Positions 22,601-36,300 of a stretch of 64,000 nt of DNA are shown piece by piece. Position 1 is the stretch's first letter. Each line of letters opens with the position of its first letter. The position numbers were made by a program, and so were the translations under genes. Under the pieces are notes generated by a model, which ran no database searches, was not told the origin of the DNA, and saw nothing but the letters and a program-made list of their open reading frames with translations. Origin of the DNA: Neodontobutis hainanensis (lineage: Eukaryota; Chordata; Actinopteri; Gobiiformes; Odontobutidae); the NCBI GenBank assembly GCA_024349245.1, contig JALDNG010000004.1, positions 5,760,001-5,824,000 on the forward strand. Direction: 5' to 3'.

Positions 22601-25600
22601 CAACTTCATGATTACAACAATACACAATGTTTATTGTGTTCACAGTTTATCAAGACACTGTTTTGGTTGTCAAACTCTAATTAAGTGGCACATTAAGCTG
22701 TGTCAGATAGTATAAAAAACAGAATTATAACAATTTATTATTCCATGTCATAAACTTTGATTTGAACATGATGAGTAGTAGCTGCTCAATTTCTGTGTGA
22801 CACTCATTTTTCACTTTCCACTCATTTGCAAACCACTCATTATTTGTGCTTATCTTGCTCAGAAGTTAAGAGACTCCCTGGGTCAGGACTCCCACACAAA
22901 ACATATTTGTAATCTCAGTGGGACTTTTCTGGTTAAATAAAAAATAAAATATCCAAATGTGAAAAACAATATAGTTAAATTTAAACGATTGAAAAGATTT
23001 TTCCCAACGAGACATTTATAGCAAGAATTAAAACTGGTAGGATTTACTGTTCTCATAAAACCTAGAGAGAATATTATCATTGTGATTGCTGAATCCTTTT
23101 GTGTTCTTACCTTTAAGTGTGTGGCTCGTTTAAAGGCCTTGTTACAAACACAGCAGACGTGGCAGCGGTCCTTGCCATGAGCCTGTTTACAGTGGCGTCG
23201 AAGGGAGTTGGCGTTTTGAAACATCTGGTTACAGTAGAAACACTGGTTTCTGGTTTCTGGCTCTGACTGGCCATCTTTGATGCCTTTATGCCCATCCTCC
23301 GCAATCTGGGTCACATGCAGACATTTAGATTTTTATCATTACTTGCTTTCTAATACATTTTGAAGTAACCGATCTGTTTATCTTGCTCTGTCCCATGTTT
23401 ACAGTAGTTCATCTCAACCATTAAGCATAAGAATGTCCTTTTAGATTTTTGGGTTAAGAATGATAGCTTACCAGTATGACCTGTTGGCCAGAGCCGGCTG
23501 GTTGTCCTGGTAGTGTGGGGTCATTCAGCACTGCAGGAAATGTTTGACCCTGCAGACAATGACATATTGTAAGCAGGACAGCGTATACATTTCATTTTGA
23601 TATAACCTTCTACGTTTTGTATATGGTACCTGTGCAAGGTTGAGAGTAACACCATCCAGCATGCCCTGAGCATCTGCTAAGGTCAAGGTAACACTGCCAT
23701 CACTGGCCACAGTTGCTGGTGACATCACTAGGCCCTGGGACGCAGCAGTGTGGGACAGAGCAGTGCTCACTGGAAGGCTAGTGACTGAGAGGAGACAAAG
23801 TTAGTAAAGTTCTAAAACCATATTCAATGTTGTTTTGCTGGTCATAGGTGGATTATAGGAACAGGTGGAATGCCTTTGTTAAGGATTCATTCTTTTGATT
23901 GCTGAAGGGGCTGAAGCTTTTATATTTGAAGTCAAAGTTACTATCTGACATCTCTTTTCCATATTTGCATACAAAGTGATAGGAGGGCTTCAGTTAAATC
24001 AACAAAAGCTAAGATCAGTTCGGTGTGTTTAAAGCAACTGGGGACGTTTTTCCACTTGAGTTAAGATGGTAAAGTAATTGAGAGCAGGAGATGGAACTTG
24101 AAATCTGATCATGCTTCTCAGCGTCAAGCGTCAACAATCAGAAAACCATCTCGGAAAAAAACAATAACAAAAAAACAATCCTCTTTGCTCACTTCACAGC
24201 ACATGGCAAATTTACCCCTGAACAAATTGTGCAATGCATTTATTGAATGTTAAACTAAAGTCCTCACCCACTTAGCAGATGTATTATAATAACACTTCAT
24301 TAATATTAATTTTATACCACTAGAGAGAATGCTAACATCTGCCTGGGTGTGTCATCCCTCTATTGCGGCAGCCCATTTCTATTCTTCATTCAGAAGCACT
24401 CATCTCTGCGCAAACAGCCTTATGTGATACACAGGTGAAATTATGGGAAATCCAGTCACTATTGCTCACACTCACAACCCCTTGCTGTGCCATCAACCAT
24501 TCAAGCACATGACAGATTGCAGGCGTTCAATTTCCAATCATGTCTGCCCAAGTGAAACCCTGTTTTTAACTTTTAAAGATTACTTTTTAGAATATGCCAG
24601 CATATTAACACAAGTCAATTTTACAGGCATTTATACTATTCTGCAAAAACTGTTGGACTGAGACAAGACTTATTTAAAATTCTGGAAATCTATCTGGCAG
24701 CTATTTCAGCTTCCCACTTTCACTTTGATGACCTCAGTGTTGGAGTGAGCACCTGAAAGTGCGTTTTCATCTAAAGGCCACTGGTGGAGAGACTTTTGGA
24801 GCCTCTCTGTCAGTGTTTTACAGTGGCAATCTGCTGGTTCTCATTCTAGATGAATAGATGTGGGTCATTTTGAAATTATTTAAATCAGACACAATAGACT
24901 TAGTGTAATGATTAAAATGTTTATATAGAGACAAATAATAAATCTTTCTCATGACTCTACACAATTAGAGCAGGACCAGGACCATACTCTTTAGTGAAGT
25001 GAAGCCTTTTGATGCCTTTGTGTTTTAGTTTATAAAAAAAAGAAAAAAGTGCTAAAACCAGCAATGCTCAATCCTTTGTTTATATATTTTTGTCTTCCCA
25101 TAGTATAGTATACAAGATACATGTTTATTGAATTAACACCTCATTAATGCTAAATGGAAATGAGTGACAGATATTTCTGTGTAAATATATACTTTTATAT
25201 ACTTCTAAACACCAGAGTGGGACGTATGCCGTATGGCTGGCAGTATGATAAAGGACAATGCCAGCAGCTTTGGCAAATTTTTATTCATGCCTGCTTTCCT
25301 CCACATTGTGTGCATAAAATGTGTGCTGCCAGTTCTGCTTTTCCTTTGGCATCCTCGCAAAGTAAATCAAACCCAAAGATGCCAACTCCTTTCATTTCAT
25401 ACAACAAACAAACGGCACAGACACTGTTTACATGACACAACATGCTTAAGAGTCACCGCATGACTAAACATCCTTCTGTCTATGCTGAGATATAAAACAC
25501 ACAACACAAATAACATTGCTAACCTGCCATTCCAGTGTTGGCGGGACTCTGAGGTAGGAGGTGGTCATTAGTGATGGTCAGGGTTGCATTAGTGGGCTGA

Positions 25601-28600
25601 CTGTTGAGCGGTGATGCCATCCTGATGCTGCCATTCATCTCTGTGCCACCGTTGCTATTATGCTGTGGGAGCAGATCTTGACCTGGAAAGTTTACAAAAT
25701 GAATGGACTATAACACAATGAAAGAAACTGGAAACTTTCCTGTTGCATAAATATTCTTGTTAGAATAGGTTTAGTTTTCTGTACCTAAAGTGAGAGAAAA
25801 CGGGTGACTAATGTGCAATGGCCTTAAAGTAAAGAATAAAATGCAAAGAACCTCCAGTACTGTTAATATTTCAGGTCATTGTACAATATAAAACTATACC
25901 TGATATGGTGAGTGTGATCTCCTGAGAGTTTACTGTGGCAGAGCTCGAACCAGCTGCCTGAGCCTGGGCTTGGACTTGAGCAAGGGCTTGTGTCAGACTA
26001 GAATTATTAAAGGTAAATGTGATTTCTTGGCCAGTGCTGCTTGTGGACACAAGGCCAGAGCTACTCATGACGTGACTTAAGTCCTGAGAACCTGTATTAT
26101 CAATAGAAAGCATAAACATAAACTCATACAACAGGCTGTTTTGTTTTAGGAGGTTTTTCTAAGCTTTTCACACACACCTGCAGCATCCTGCACGGAAAGG
26201 CCTGCCATTGTGGCATGAGCAGGGGTAATGGTGGAGGGCTGCAGGGCCAAACTGGTCAGGGGGTGAATGACAACATTGGCCGATGATGAGGGGTCAGTGC
26301 TGGACATTAGTTGGTTGCCTGAGTGGGAGATGAGGCTGGAGTCCACACTGAGAGGCTGTGAGAGGAGACCACCTTGCTGTAACGTCTGCTGGAGGAGTGT
26401 GGGATCAATCTGGAAGTGAGCACAGTCTTTCAAATCAAAGCTGAAGATCAAGGAGGATGACAATTACTGTTGGGTCATCATAAACAAGACAAGGGTGCAG
26501 TCTGAATAAGTGACAGAATTACACTACATTTACAGGGGAAATTTAGATAAATATAACTGACTTAAGCTGATTCTTAAGTTGTATTAAATACATAAATGTA
26601 ATTATACTTAGTAAAAATTTTATTTCATTGTTCATTGTTATAATTTTCCCCGAGCAAATATTTAATGCATAAATATATATTTAACTTCAGTGTTAAACAA
26701 ATCCTCTACAATTTATTTTTCTTTGGATAAATCTGTATATCTCAAATTAAAATAACCCTTAGAAGTCCTCCCCTTTAGTTAATACTTAGACTTAATAAGA
26801 ATTAATAATAAAAGTGTAACCTGTAATGTGATGTTGTTGATGTTACTGGTGTCGATGCCAGAGATTTGGACGTTAGGGCACACCAAGTTGGTGGGGGTCA
26901 GTTGCAGCTGGATACCCTCCAATGTGGTCAAGCCATCCGACAGAGAGACAGTGAGGTCTCCAGCTGCTGCAGAACACAGCACAGATTTCACCAGTTTAAA
27001 CTGTGAAAGATCTATTATAGAGATAGTATGCACTGACAAAAATATCTGAAATTATATAAATGCCTGTATACAATATTAGACCTAACATCTTTGAGCTCAC
27101 TTTAATGTGTCATTTATCATCCCAAAGTGAAGCCACCAAGGAACTAACACTGAGATAAAACTTTTAATGTAAGCATTTTTGTAAGCATATTTTGCTTTTT
27201 GAAGTTTTACATTAAAGTGTTTGCCTATTTACTAGGCCAATAAATAACAGTATTCCTTTAAAATGTAGGCACATACACAACCTTCCCTCAGCAGGGTCTG
27301 CCACAGAGATGCATTTAAACTGGGCACAGACATTACAAAGTGTTTAAAAGCACCATTTTGTGCATTTACGATGCCTTTTAAAAGCAGTGTTTAGCATGTC
27401 CTTTGACAGTTTTCCATAAAGAAAAAATACGGCTGTGGTGATAAAGAAACCTTTTCTTCCTGGCACTACCCTCTACTACCTCTGCTGCATTGCAATGAAA
27501 AGTCAGTCCCTACGGCAGAAATGTGGATGCTGCCTTTAGACTACAACTTGGCTGAAAGTAGAGATTAGAATTTCTGGAGCAATTTCACCTTAAACGTAGG
27601 TGCATTTATCATCACCTGACAGTCCTATCTAAAAATGTCAAATGACAGTTTAGTGCATTGTTACTTTAGCCAGATAAACACTATTATTGCTTTTAACATC
27701 CTATCTTTATAGCACTTTTGACCAGTGTTTATAACATGATGTATTTGTTGTTTTGTGCTGCTACAATAAACAAACCTGACATGGAGGCTGGCAAGATGGC
27801 CTGTCCAACGAGGCCTGGTTGCAGCAGATTCTGGTCAAGCCCTGTCAGGTTGGTTTGGAGGTAAATGTTGGAATCAGTGTTGGCCGTTTGAAGCAAGCCC
27901 ACAGACTGAAGACCATCTGTAGCTGCCGTATGCTCTTCCGGCCCTGAAGCCACAGTCTGTGAGTTCCCACAGTCTTGACTACCTTGACCGTGAGACGAAG
28001 CAGAGCGTTTGGTTTTGCGCTCGCTACTCGGTCGGAAGTGACATTGGATGTGGGTTTTGCGGTGGCCTGAAGTTCTGAATCGAAGCTCACAGAAAGGACA
28101 TTTGAAAGGTTTTGAGCCTGTGTGAAGGCGCATGTGGACCTTTAAGCTGCCCTTTGTTGAGAAGGAGGTGTTGCACATGTGACAGCTGAACAGTTTTTGG
28201 CCTGGAAAGAGACGCAGAGATTTTAATAAAAGAGTCTTGAAAATAGCAGTTATAATTGTCCTTCTCAGCATGCACCAGACCTGTAAATAAAAATATAAAA
28301 TAAAAAACCTGCATGTGTCTTGACGTGACTGTCCAAGGTAGATTTCACTGTAAAGGTCTTGTCACATTCATCACACTTGTATGGCCTTTCTCCAGTGTGT
28401 ATTCGAATGTGCCTAAAGAATAAACAAGAACAACAGAGGAATGATTTAAAAGCGGCTAGTCCAGAACAAAAGGTAAGAGGTGTGAAAAAGTCATGCAACT
28501 TGTGTCTCTGTATGAAATAAAAAAAAGAAACTACACAATTCACTGAAACACAAAAGCTTTTCAAGACATTGCTCATTCGTTTAAAATGAAATTTGACTGC

Positions 28601-31600
28601 GAATTATTTGACCTGTCAAATACTGGCGGTATTTTTTCCAAGACAAATACAATATAAACATTTGTATCTGTTTAATAAAGAAAACAATGTCTTTAAATAT
28701 TTAGTTCTGTATTTCCAGAAACAGTATATACTCTAGTCAAGTAGACTAGAGGGTGTAAATGGAGTGAATAAAAGACATGAATACATAGAGAAACAATTTC
28801 AATAAGTTGCTTGATAAATCTTTCATTACATTATATTGTCCATAAATAATACATATAAACAGATATACATTTTAGCAACTGTAGTTATAATTATACACTA
28901 TTTATATTTTGATAAACGCTTTACTACTTACTTTAAAATCTGGATTAATTAGCTGCCTCCACACATAATTGCTTCTGTGAAATGTGTGAAGAGATAGGAT
29001 GGCAGGTTGACCTTTTATTTGTTTTCATTAAATTACTAGTGCTACTGAAGTGGAGCAGCAGTTGTGAGGAAAATGGTGTGGAAAAGTCACTTGGTGATGG
29101 TAGGACACTACACTATAAAACATCTTTATAGAAACATTACATTTAATTTGAAAAGGTGGTGCAGGCACTGGAGCAGCAGAGTTTTTTATGAATCTCTCAA
29201 AGTGAAATAGACCAGGGGGTAACCAGGGGAAACATTACCTGACTAGATCGCTGGGTTTCTTGAAGCTCTTGGGGCAGAAACTGCAGCAATTTGCAAACTT
29301 GGGTTCTGTCTCCAACTCCACCGCCTTGTCTTTGATTTCACTGACCCTGTCCCTCTCAGCTGCCGACTGGGCCAGGATACGCTCTGACACAGACGCCTCC
29401 TCGCCCGGATCTTTGGCCAGTGCAGCCGTCTGCTCCTCGGTGAAAGTGATGATTCCCAGGCCTCTCCTCTTTGAATTTTTTTGATCCTCATCTTCATCAT
29501 CCTCTTCTTCTTCAGGATGACTTTCAAGACCTGCGACTAGTGTATTTAGTGTCAATGTCTAAATAACTTCTCTAACTTTTATTAGAGAAACTAAATGTTA
29601 CAATGTATTGACAAAGCCAAGTAGTATCCTTACCTGAGTCTTCCACAGAATGCTCTTTCTTCATGTGTTTTTTAAACAGCAGGCTGGTCCTAAAGCTCTC
29701 GTCACAAATACTGCATTTGTAAGACTTGATATGGATAATTGTGTGACGGCTGAGACTGCCGTTGGTGGTGAAGGTGGCATCACAAACGTTACACTTGAAA
29801 GGTTTCACACCTGGCAGTTGAGGGGCAGAACATAAAATTTTATGTTAAAGTTGAAGTAAACGTGTCTACAAAAGGTCTCAAAAGGTCCCCATGTTATTAT
29901 GCACGCCTTAGAAAAAAATACTATTTAAATATTTTTAATAACTTTTAAGAACTAATCTCAAAATTTCTTGTGATAATCCTAATTAATTTTCCTAGAAAGG
30001 GGTGACCTTTACTTACTTACTAGAGATAATTTCCAGCTCATAATTTAATAACATTTGTGGAAAAGCCTGGAAGTAAAAGTGCTTCAAAGTTTCATCTACT
30101 ACTACAACTTTTTCTTTTTATGGTTAATTATAAGTTCCACAGATTCTGAGACACAGAGCTCACCTGTGTGTGTGTTGAGGTGGGCCTTGAGCACACCAGC
30201 CGATACAAACGATCGTCCACAGAGATGACATCTGAACGGTTTTTCTCCTGTATGGGAACGCTCGTGCTGCTTCAAATGGCTAGACTTTTTAAAGCCCTTC
30301 TTACACCAGCTGCATCTAAAACAGAGAAAACCTAAATCACCTTAAGTCTGTATATGACATATTGACACTATTATTTTTTAGTTTTGTTCAGTTAAATAAG
30401 TGAAATAAGGCTATTGTGATATTTTTTTCATTTGCATTAAAGTAAATTAGATTTATTATGTTTCTGAAGCAGAAATCACAAAGAAAATAGATTATTTTAT
30501 AAGGTCAGACTCTTCAAACGGTAGGTCAGGTGTGAATAAATTAGTTAAATTGGCTCCAAATAAAAGCGGGCTGCCTTGTTGGAGCAGATTTATTTTAGGC
30601 AGTTTAGCCTTTAGAAGAAACTAATTTAATGCAGAAGATGAGGAGGCTGCAAAGAGCATCCAAGCTGCATTTTGAGCAAGGTTGTACTTACAATAAACTA
30701 TCATTTTTATCAAAGTTTTTGCATCTTGGTTATCTTTGTTTGGTAGAGCACCAATGCAGCAAACAGAAAGCTGTAAAAAAACTACAATATTTAAGTGAAC
30801 TAACTAACTAGCCAATTAACTAAATAAATAAATATCCAACTAAATACTGCTCCCCAGACTACCTTCATTTTTGTGTTGTCACTGTCCCGATGATACTTTG
30901 TTTGTTGTTTACAATTACATACGGCAGGTAGTGAGAACCATGAATGTTCTAAAAGAAACTACAATCCTTTACAAACCAATTGTGGTAATTGACAAACTTT
31001 CCTTCTATTTATAAGGACATATTTTGTACAAAATTTGCTTTACATTTTAAATCAGACTTATTTGTATTTTTATTTAATATTTCTGCAATTTCAATTAGGC
31101 ATAGTTTACTACGTCCATTTATGAAAGAACCCCTTCAGCTTGGCTGGCGTCTGCCATCCTACAAGACCAATGTAAGAACTATACAGTTTCAATATCACAA
31201 GCAATTCTGAATTATATTTGTTGATAGAAAATGTTGATGAAACATATGCGTTGATTATTATTCTTCAGATTGCAATGACGGTTGAACTGCTATGGCTGCA
31301 GTGAAAACCATCTTCCAGCACAGGTTAAAGCTGAAGACATGACTGACTTGCTGCTTAAGGAAAGCAAAAAAATTATTCAGATTTATGGGTATTAGTTACT
31401 CACTTTTAACGTATGACTAGTTTACCCTTCATATAATTTATTTTGCTAGAAAAAAAACTAGGAGTAGTAATAACCCAAATGTATCGAAGGAAATAGATGA
31501 GGAAGTGAAGCCTCTAAATCTGGTAAGAAGACAACTCTCACCATTTAGATTGTAAAGTATTACTACTATTCTTCATTATTTAAGATGTAGGATGTGATCA

Positions 31601-33279
31601 ATGCTCTCAGAATGAGAGATGGTGTGTTTCTCCTCGTTCCAGAAATCATGCCTCTCAATTTCCAGTAAGTTCGTTCAAAAGTTTGTAATGTGTCTGTTAT
31701 GTATGAATATAAAACTAATTTTGCATTGCTGTAATCTACAGACATCCTACTCACCCTTGCTCAGACCTATGCCAGGGGCCTGACTGATCAGCACCTGGAA
31801 GCTCCCCAGATGGCTTAACCCAAGGGAGGTTTGCGAAGGACTTGAATCCTAAGGTTTTCCAGGGCCTCTGGTTGCCCCCATCTAACACCTTCCTGAACAT
31901 GCCTTCTCAACACAAGAGCATGGCAGCCATTGGTCCTTCTCAGTCTGTGGTAAACCATGTCTCCAAAACATTGCCAACAATGGATCAGTGGCTCTCGTTC
32001 TCCCGCTCCATACGAGACCAAATGGCCCTGACCGTCCTTGAGAGGATCAGCAAGCTGTACCAAGAGCACAGCCTAGACAAGAAGCTAAACTGCTGCTCAA
32101 TTAATTTGCTCAGAAATATCTTGGCTGTAACAGGAGAAGATGTGTGCCAAATGTTTCAGAACACTACTGCCTCTCCGCGTCGTAGTGAAGATCTTCCTGC
32201 AGTCTCCCAGGAGGCTTCTAATAACCAGCAGCAAACTTCTGACCCAGAGCCAAAAATAATTGCTCAAGAAAAAACAAAAAACCCCAAAACCAGCCTCTGT
32301 TACACCGCCACCCAGTGATGATTCTCCTGCAGACCTCCAAAAAGCTTTGACACCTGCCTGTCTGATCCCACTGAACTACCCAGTGAACCTCCTATTGACC
32401 AGGAGCAAACTTCTGACCCAGAGCCAGACAACAGTGTTCAGTCAAAGGAGAAGAAGCCTGCTGAAAGACCAAAGTCTGCTCCCCTGCCTCAGAGTGATGT
32501 TCCTTCAGACATCACTGCCTCCAAAGAAGCTTTGACACAAGTAACTGCCCTTCTAGTTCCTGTGACAATTCTGCTACTGACACTGAGGCTTCAACACTTA
32601 GGCTGGCTCAACCTACTAAGCAATCTACTGACCTGAATTCATTATCTGATACAGAATCCACTGCTGGATCAGATGTGAAGAAGTCTCCCAAAGAAGCTGA
32701 CTGTGCTGCTCTTGCTGCCAATGCCCAATTAACCAAGCAAAGAGACTGGCGTCAGTGAACCTCTGCCTGTTGTCATAACTACTCAACCACCAGCCTTGGC
32801 AGCTATTGTCACGACACAGCCTGCTAAGTTCAGCAACAAACAGCCTTCCTCATGCCAACTTTTTACTTCAGAGAATGAAAACATAAACACCAGAGGTTTC
32901 AACAGTATCTTTAGTTGGCTTCGAAAGAACATTTGCTGCTGCTGAAGCTTCATTTATTGTATTACCTTACAATAAAATTATAAAACTTAATTTACTGGCT
33001 AGCTTTAATTTTAGTTTGATATAGTAAATATAGCTTAACCTATACTTTGGTGGGTGTAAAAGGTTTATATCGACACACAAAGGTCAGCGACTGAGCATTT
33101 TTGAGCTATTAATTCCCCTTGGGGATTTATAAAGTTATTTTGAATATAAATTTTGAATTTGACAGTATGAGACTTGAGAAAAAGTAGCATAAAAATGAAT
33201 GAATTCAATATATATATATACATATACACATATATATTAATTCAATATATATATATACATATACACATATATATTAATT

Positions 33280-33337
<58 letters not shown>

Positions 33338-36300
33338 AATTCATAAATGCAGTCAAAAAAACTAAAAGCAAAGCAAAATTTTAGCAACATTTTGAAAAAC
33401 AAAACTATGGTGAAAAAGAATAAAAAGAATAAACTAGAATAAACTAGAAAGGTGCCTCAAGCAAATCAAGGCCCTGGTGATAAACAGAAGAATTCATCAG
33501 TTACTAAAATAATCAAATGCTTCTTCACACACCTTAGGGCAAAAATATAACAGCTTGTAAACAAAGAGGCCACCAGTTACAAAGTTCAACTTTTAATAAA
33601 GAAGCTAAAAATATTTCTCAGGGCAATTTTTAATTTTATTTTTTTAAAGAGAGGGTCAGCCTTTATTTGTTTTTGTGTTAAGTATATATGTGAAAAGTAA
33701 ACCTGTGAGCCCTTTTGCTGTTGTCCTCACTGTCTTCCTGGTAATCCTGTGTCTCGGTTGTGAGATGTAGCTCACTCTGACTGTTCTGGAGAAGACCGTT
33801 GGTCTACAATTACAGACAAAAAGCAAGCATTAGATAATTATATATTTAATTATATATGAAATTATTTAATGTTTAAACAGTATTAAAATAAAACTACATA
33901 TTTTTATGTCAAAGGTGAACAATGTAAAGTAAGGTTGGGGTCACAGGACATACCACTTCAGTGCTGGGAACGAGTAGGTTTGGAGGATGGTAGCTAGAGG
34001 ACAGGGCTTGTGACTCCAGAGTGCTTGAATCCTGCAGCTGCTGCACTGCGGAAAACTGATTCTGATTGTAGCTTGGATCAGTAATTGTGAAACCTAAATG
34101 GAAACAAGGAATAATACTAGTTTAAAATACATTTTATTTTAAAGGCACATTTAAACACAGTAAACTACACCCATCTAAATAAACAGAAACATTTTCTAAT
34201 ATTGTTAATTAAATGCACTGGGCCAAGCTGGGTGTTTAGTTTATTCACTTTCAGAGTGAATTGAAAAAGTACAAATGAGTTACCAAATGGGAATATGTTT
34301 GTTTGCAACTTAAGACTATATAACCTTAGGAATGCAGTGAGAGCTTAGTAAATGTATATGTTGGCACCTTGAGTGAGAGCCTGCTGATCAAAGCCAGACT
34401 GAGGAAGTGCTGATGTCTCAAACTGGCTCATATTCTGAGGCAAGGAATGTTGCGTGTTCACATAAGAGTCTGTAACATCATAGACAGAGAAGCCAAACAT
34501 ATGGTTAGTCACAGACTATGACTACTATTAATCTTCTACAGAAACCACAAATTCTACATAACATTCATGTTAGTAAAAGTAATAGTTTAATTATATAGTA
34601 AAACTTTAATTCTTTGATTCACACAACATGCATTTAAATCTGTTACAGGCAAAGGTAAGACGTTCTTACCTTCTCCTTGTATCAGCGGTTGGTCTGTAAG
34701 TGTTGTTTCTAGTGTCACTTGTTGGCCACCATTTACAATCTCTGTCTGGCCCAATTCCAGCATGCTTTGTTGTTCAGCTACTGATGCAGGTGGTTGCTGC
34801 AGGGAGCCACCCTCTATTTCCACCTGTATATCATGATTGACATTTGGCCCTCCTGAGGGGTCTTCTGTAGATGGGGCCTGCAGCTGCTGTGCAAGTTCAT
34901 ACCTGATGTAATGAGACAAAACACTGTCAGAACTAAAGATCTAGAAACACTTGAAAAAAACAAACTGGATTACAACCAAACCTGTGCGTTTTCATGTGCT
35001 TCCTGCAGTTCGGTGAAGACTTAAAGGTTTTCTGGCAGTAGGGGCACATGTAAGGTCGTAGGTCACTGTGAGTGGTCATGTGACGTCGCAGGCTGCCACT
35101 GGTAGTGAATGTTGTGTCGCACATCAGGCACTTATAAGCCTTCAGGCCTGAGTGAGTTCGAATGTGAGCTTTGAGGACCCCGGAGGAAGAGAACCCACGA
35201 CTGCACTGCACACACTTATATGGCCTCTCTCCTGTGTGAGACCTGGGGTGAAGGTTAAGATTTTGAAACAGGGGTTTTATGTTCTACTAAGTGTAGGTTT
35301 TTTTGTTTATGTATTTGTGTAAATGGAAAAATATTGTAAAATGTAAATATTATATAGAAAAGTCATCTTCTTATTGAAGGACAAAGGTGGCATCATTAAG
35401 CCTGGTGTGGTGTCAGGTGTCATGACAATGAACTACTTGGCCACCCTGTCACAGTCATCCAAGGAAACTATCACTAAACATCTTATTTGAGATAATGGAA
35501 ACTCATCTCTCCATCTAGACTTATACACTGACCATCTTATAGCACATCAACAATGACAAAATCGTTAGTACAAAATGAGAGTCTAAATTATTTAGTTGTG
35601 TCGGATATCAAAACAATGCAATATAAAGTAACCCACAAAGTCACTCTGAATGACCTTAAAAATAACATTTCCAAATTATTGTTGAAACATCAACACCAGA
35701 GATAGAGATATTGGCATGCTGTGTTCTCTTATTTTGTCTTGCATAGAAATAATCTGATCTCTTGTTTTTTCTACATTGGGAAATTTATTCCCTTTGTTCT
35801 CAGCACTTGCTCCTCTACTTGCCATATTTCTTTGAAAGTACTTCATTTAAATGTAAAGTACATTTGAATTCTTCTAAGAAGCTGTCAAGCATGATTATTC
35901 TGGCTAAGTATTAAGGCTTGTCACATTTGCAGCACCATCATCTTAAACACACCAATAAACCCCGAAAGAAATGACTCATCCTTTAGAGACTATGGTGTTA
36001 ATTAACATATTTCAGACCAGTCCAGCAAACAGACTATGAACACTTGAGTAGGAGATGTAATATTGGACAACATGGTGGTACATAAGGACTTCTAAGACAT
36101 ATTACGGTCTAACCTGACATGTTGTTTCAGGTGACTTGATTTCTTGTAGGCCTTGCTGCAGAACTGGCACTTGAATGGCCTGTCATTACCCACCACATCC
36201 AGGTACTGCTGGAAAGCCAAGCGAGAATTCTGGGACAGGATGAAGCCTGTTACACACACCGTGGAAAGAGCCAGGAAGCAGATAAAAATGCATTTTTGTG

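Larger units (their letters stand above)
30316..33702 (-). other. znf236: znf236 intron 17 (3.4 kb) with nested pseudogene and AT palindrome
   Basis: Largest intron of the 3' half. On the opposite strand it holds a decayed multi-exon gene (31099-32975), then an AT-rich inverted repeat (33201-33343). The rest is AT-rich without recognised features. Confidence 0.8.
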
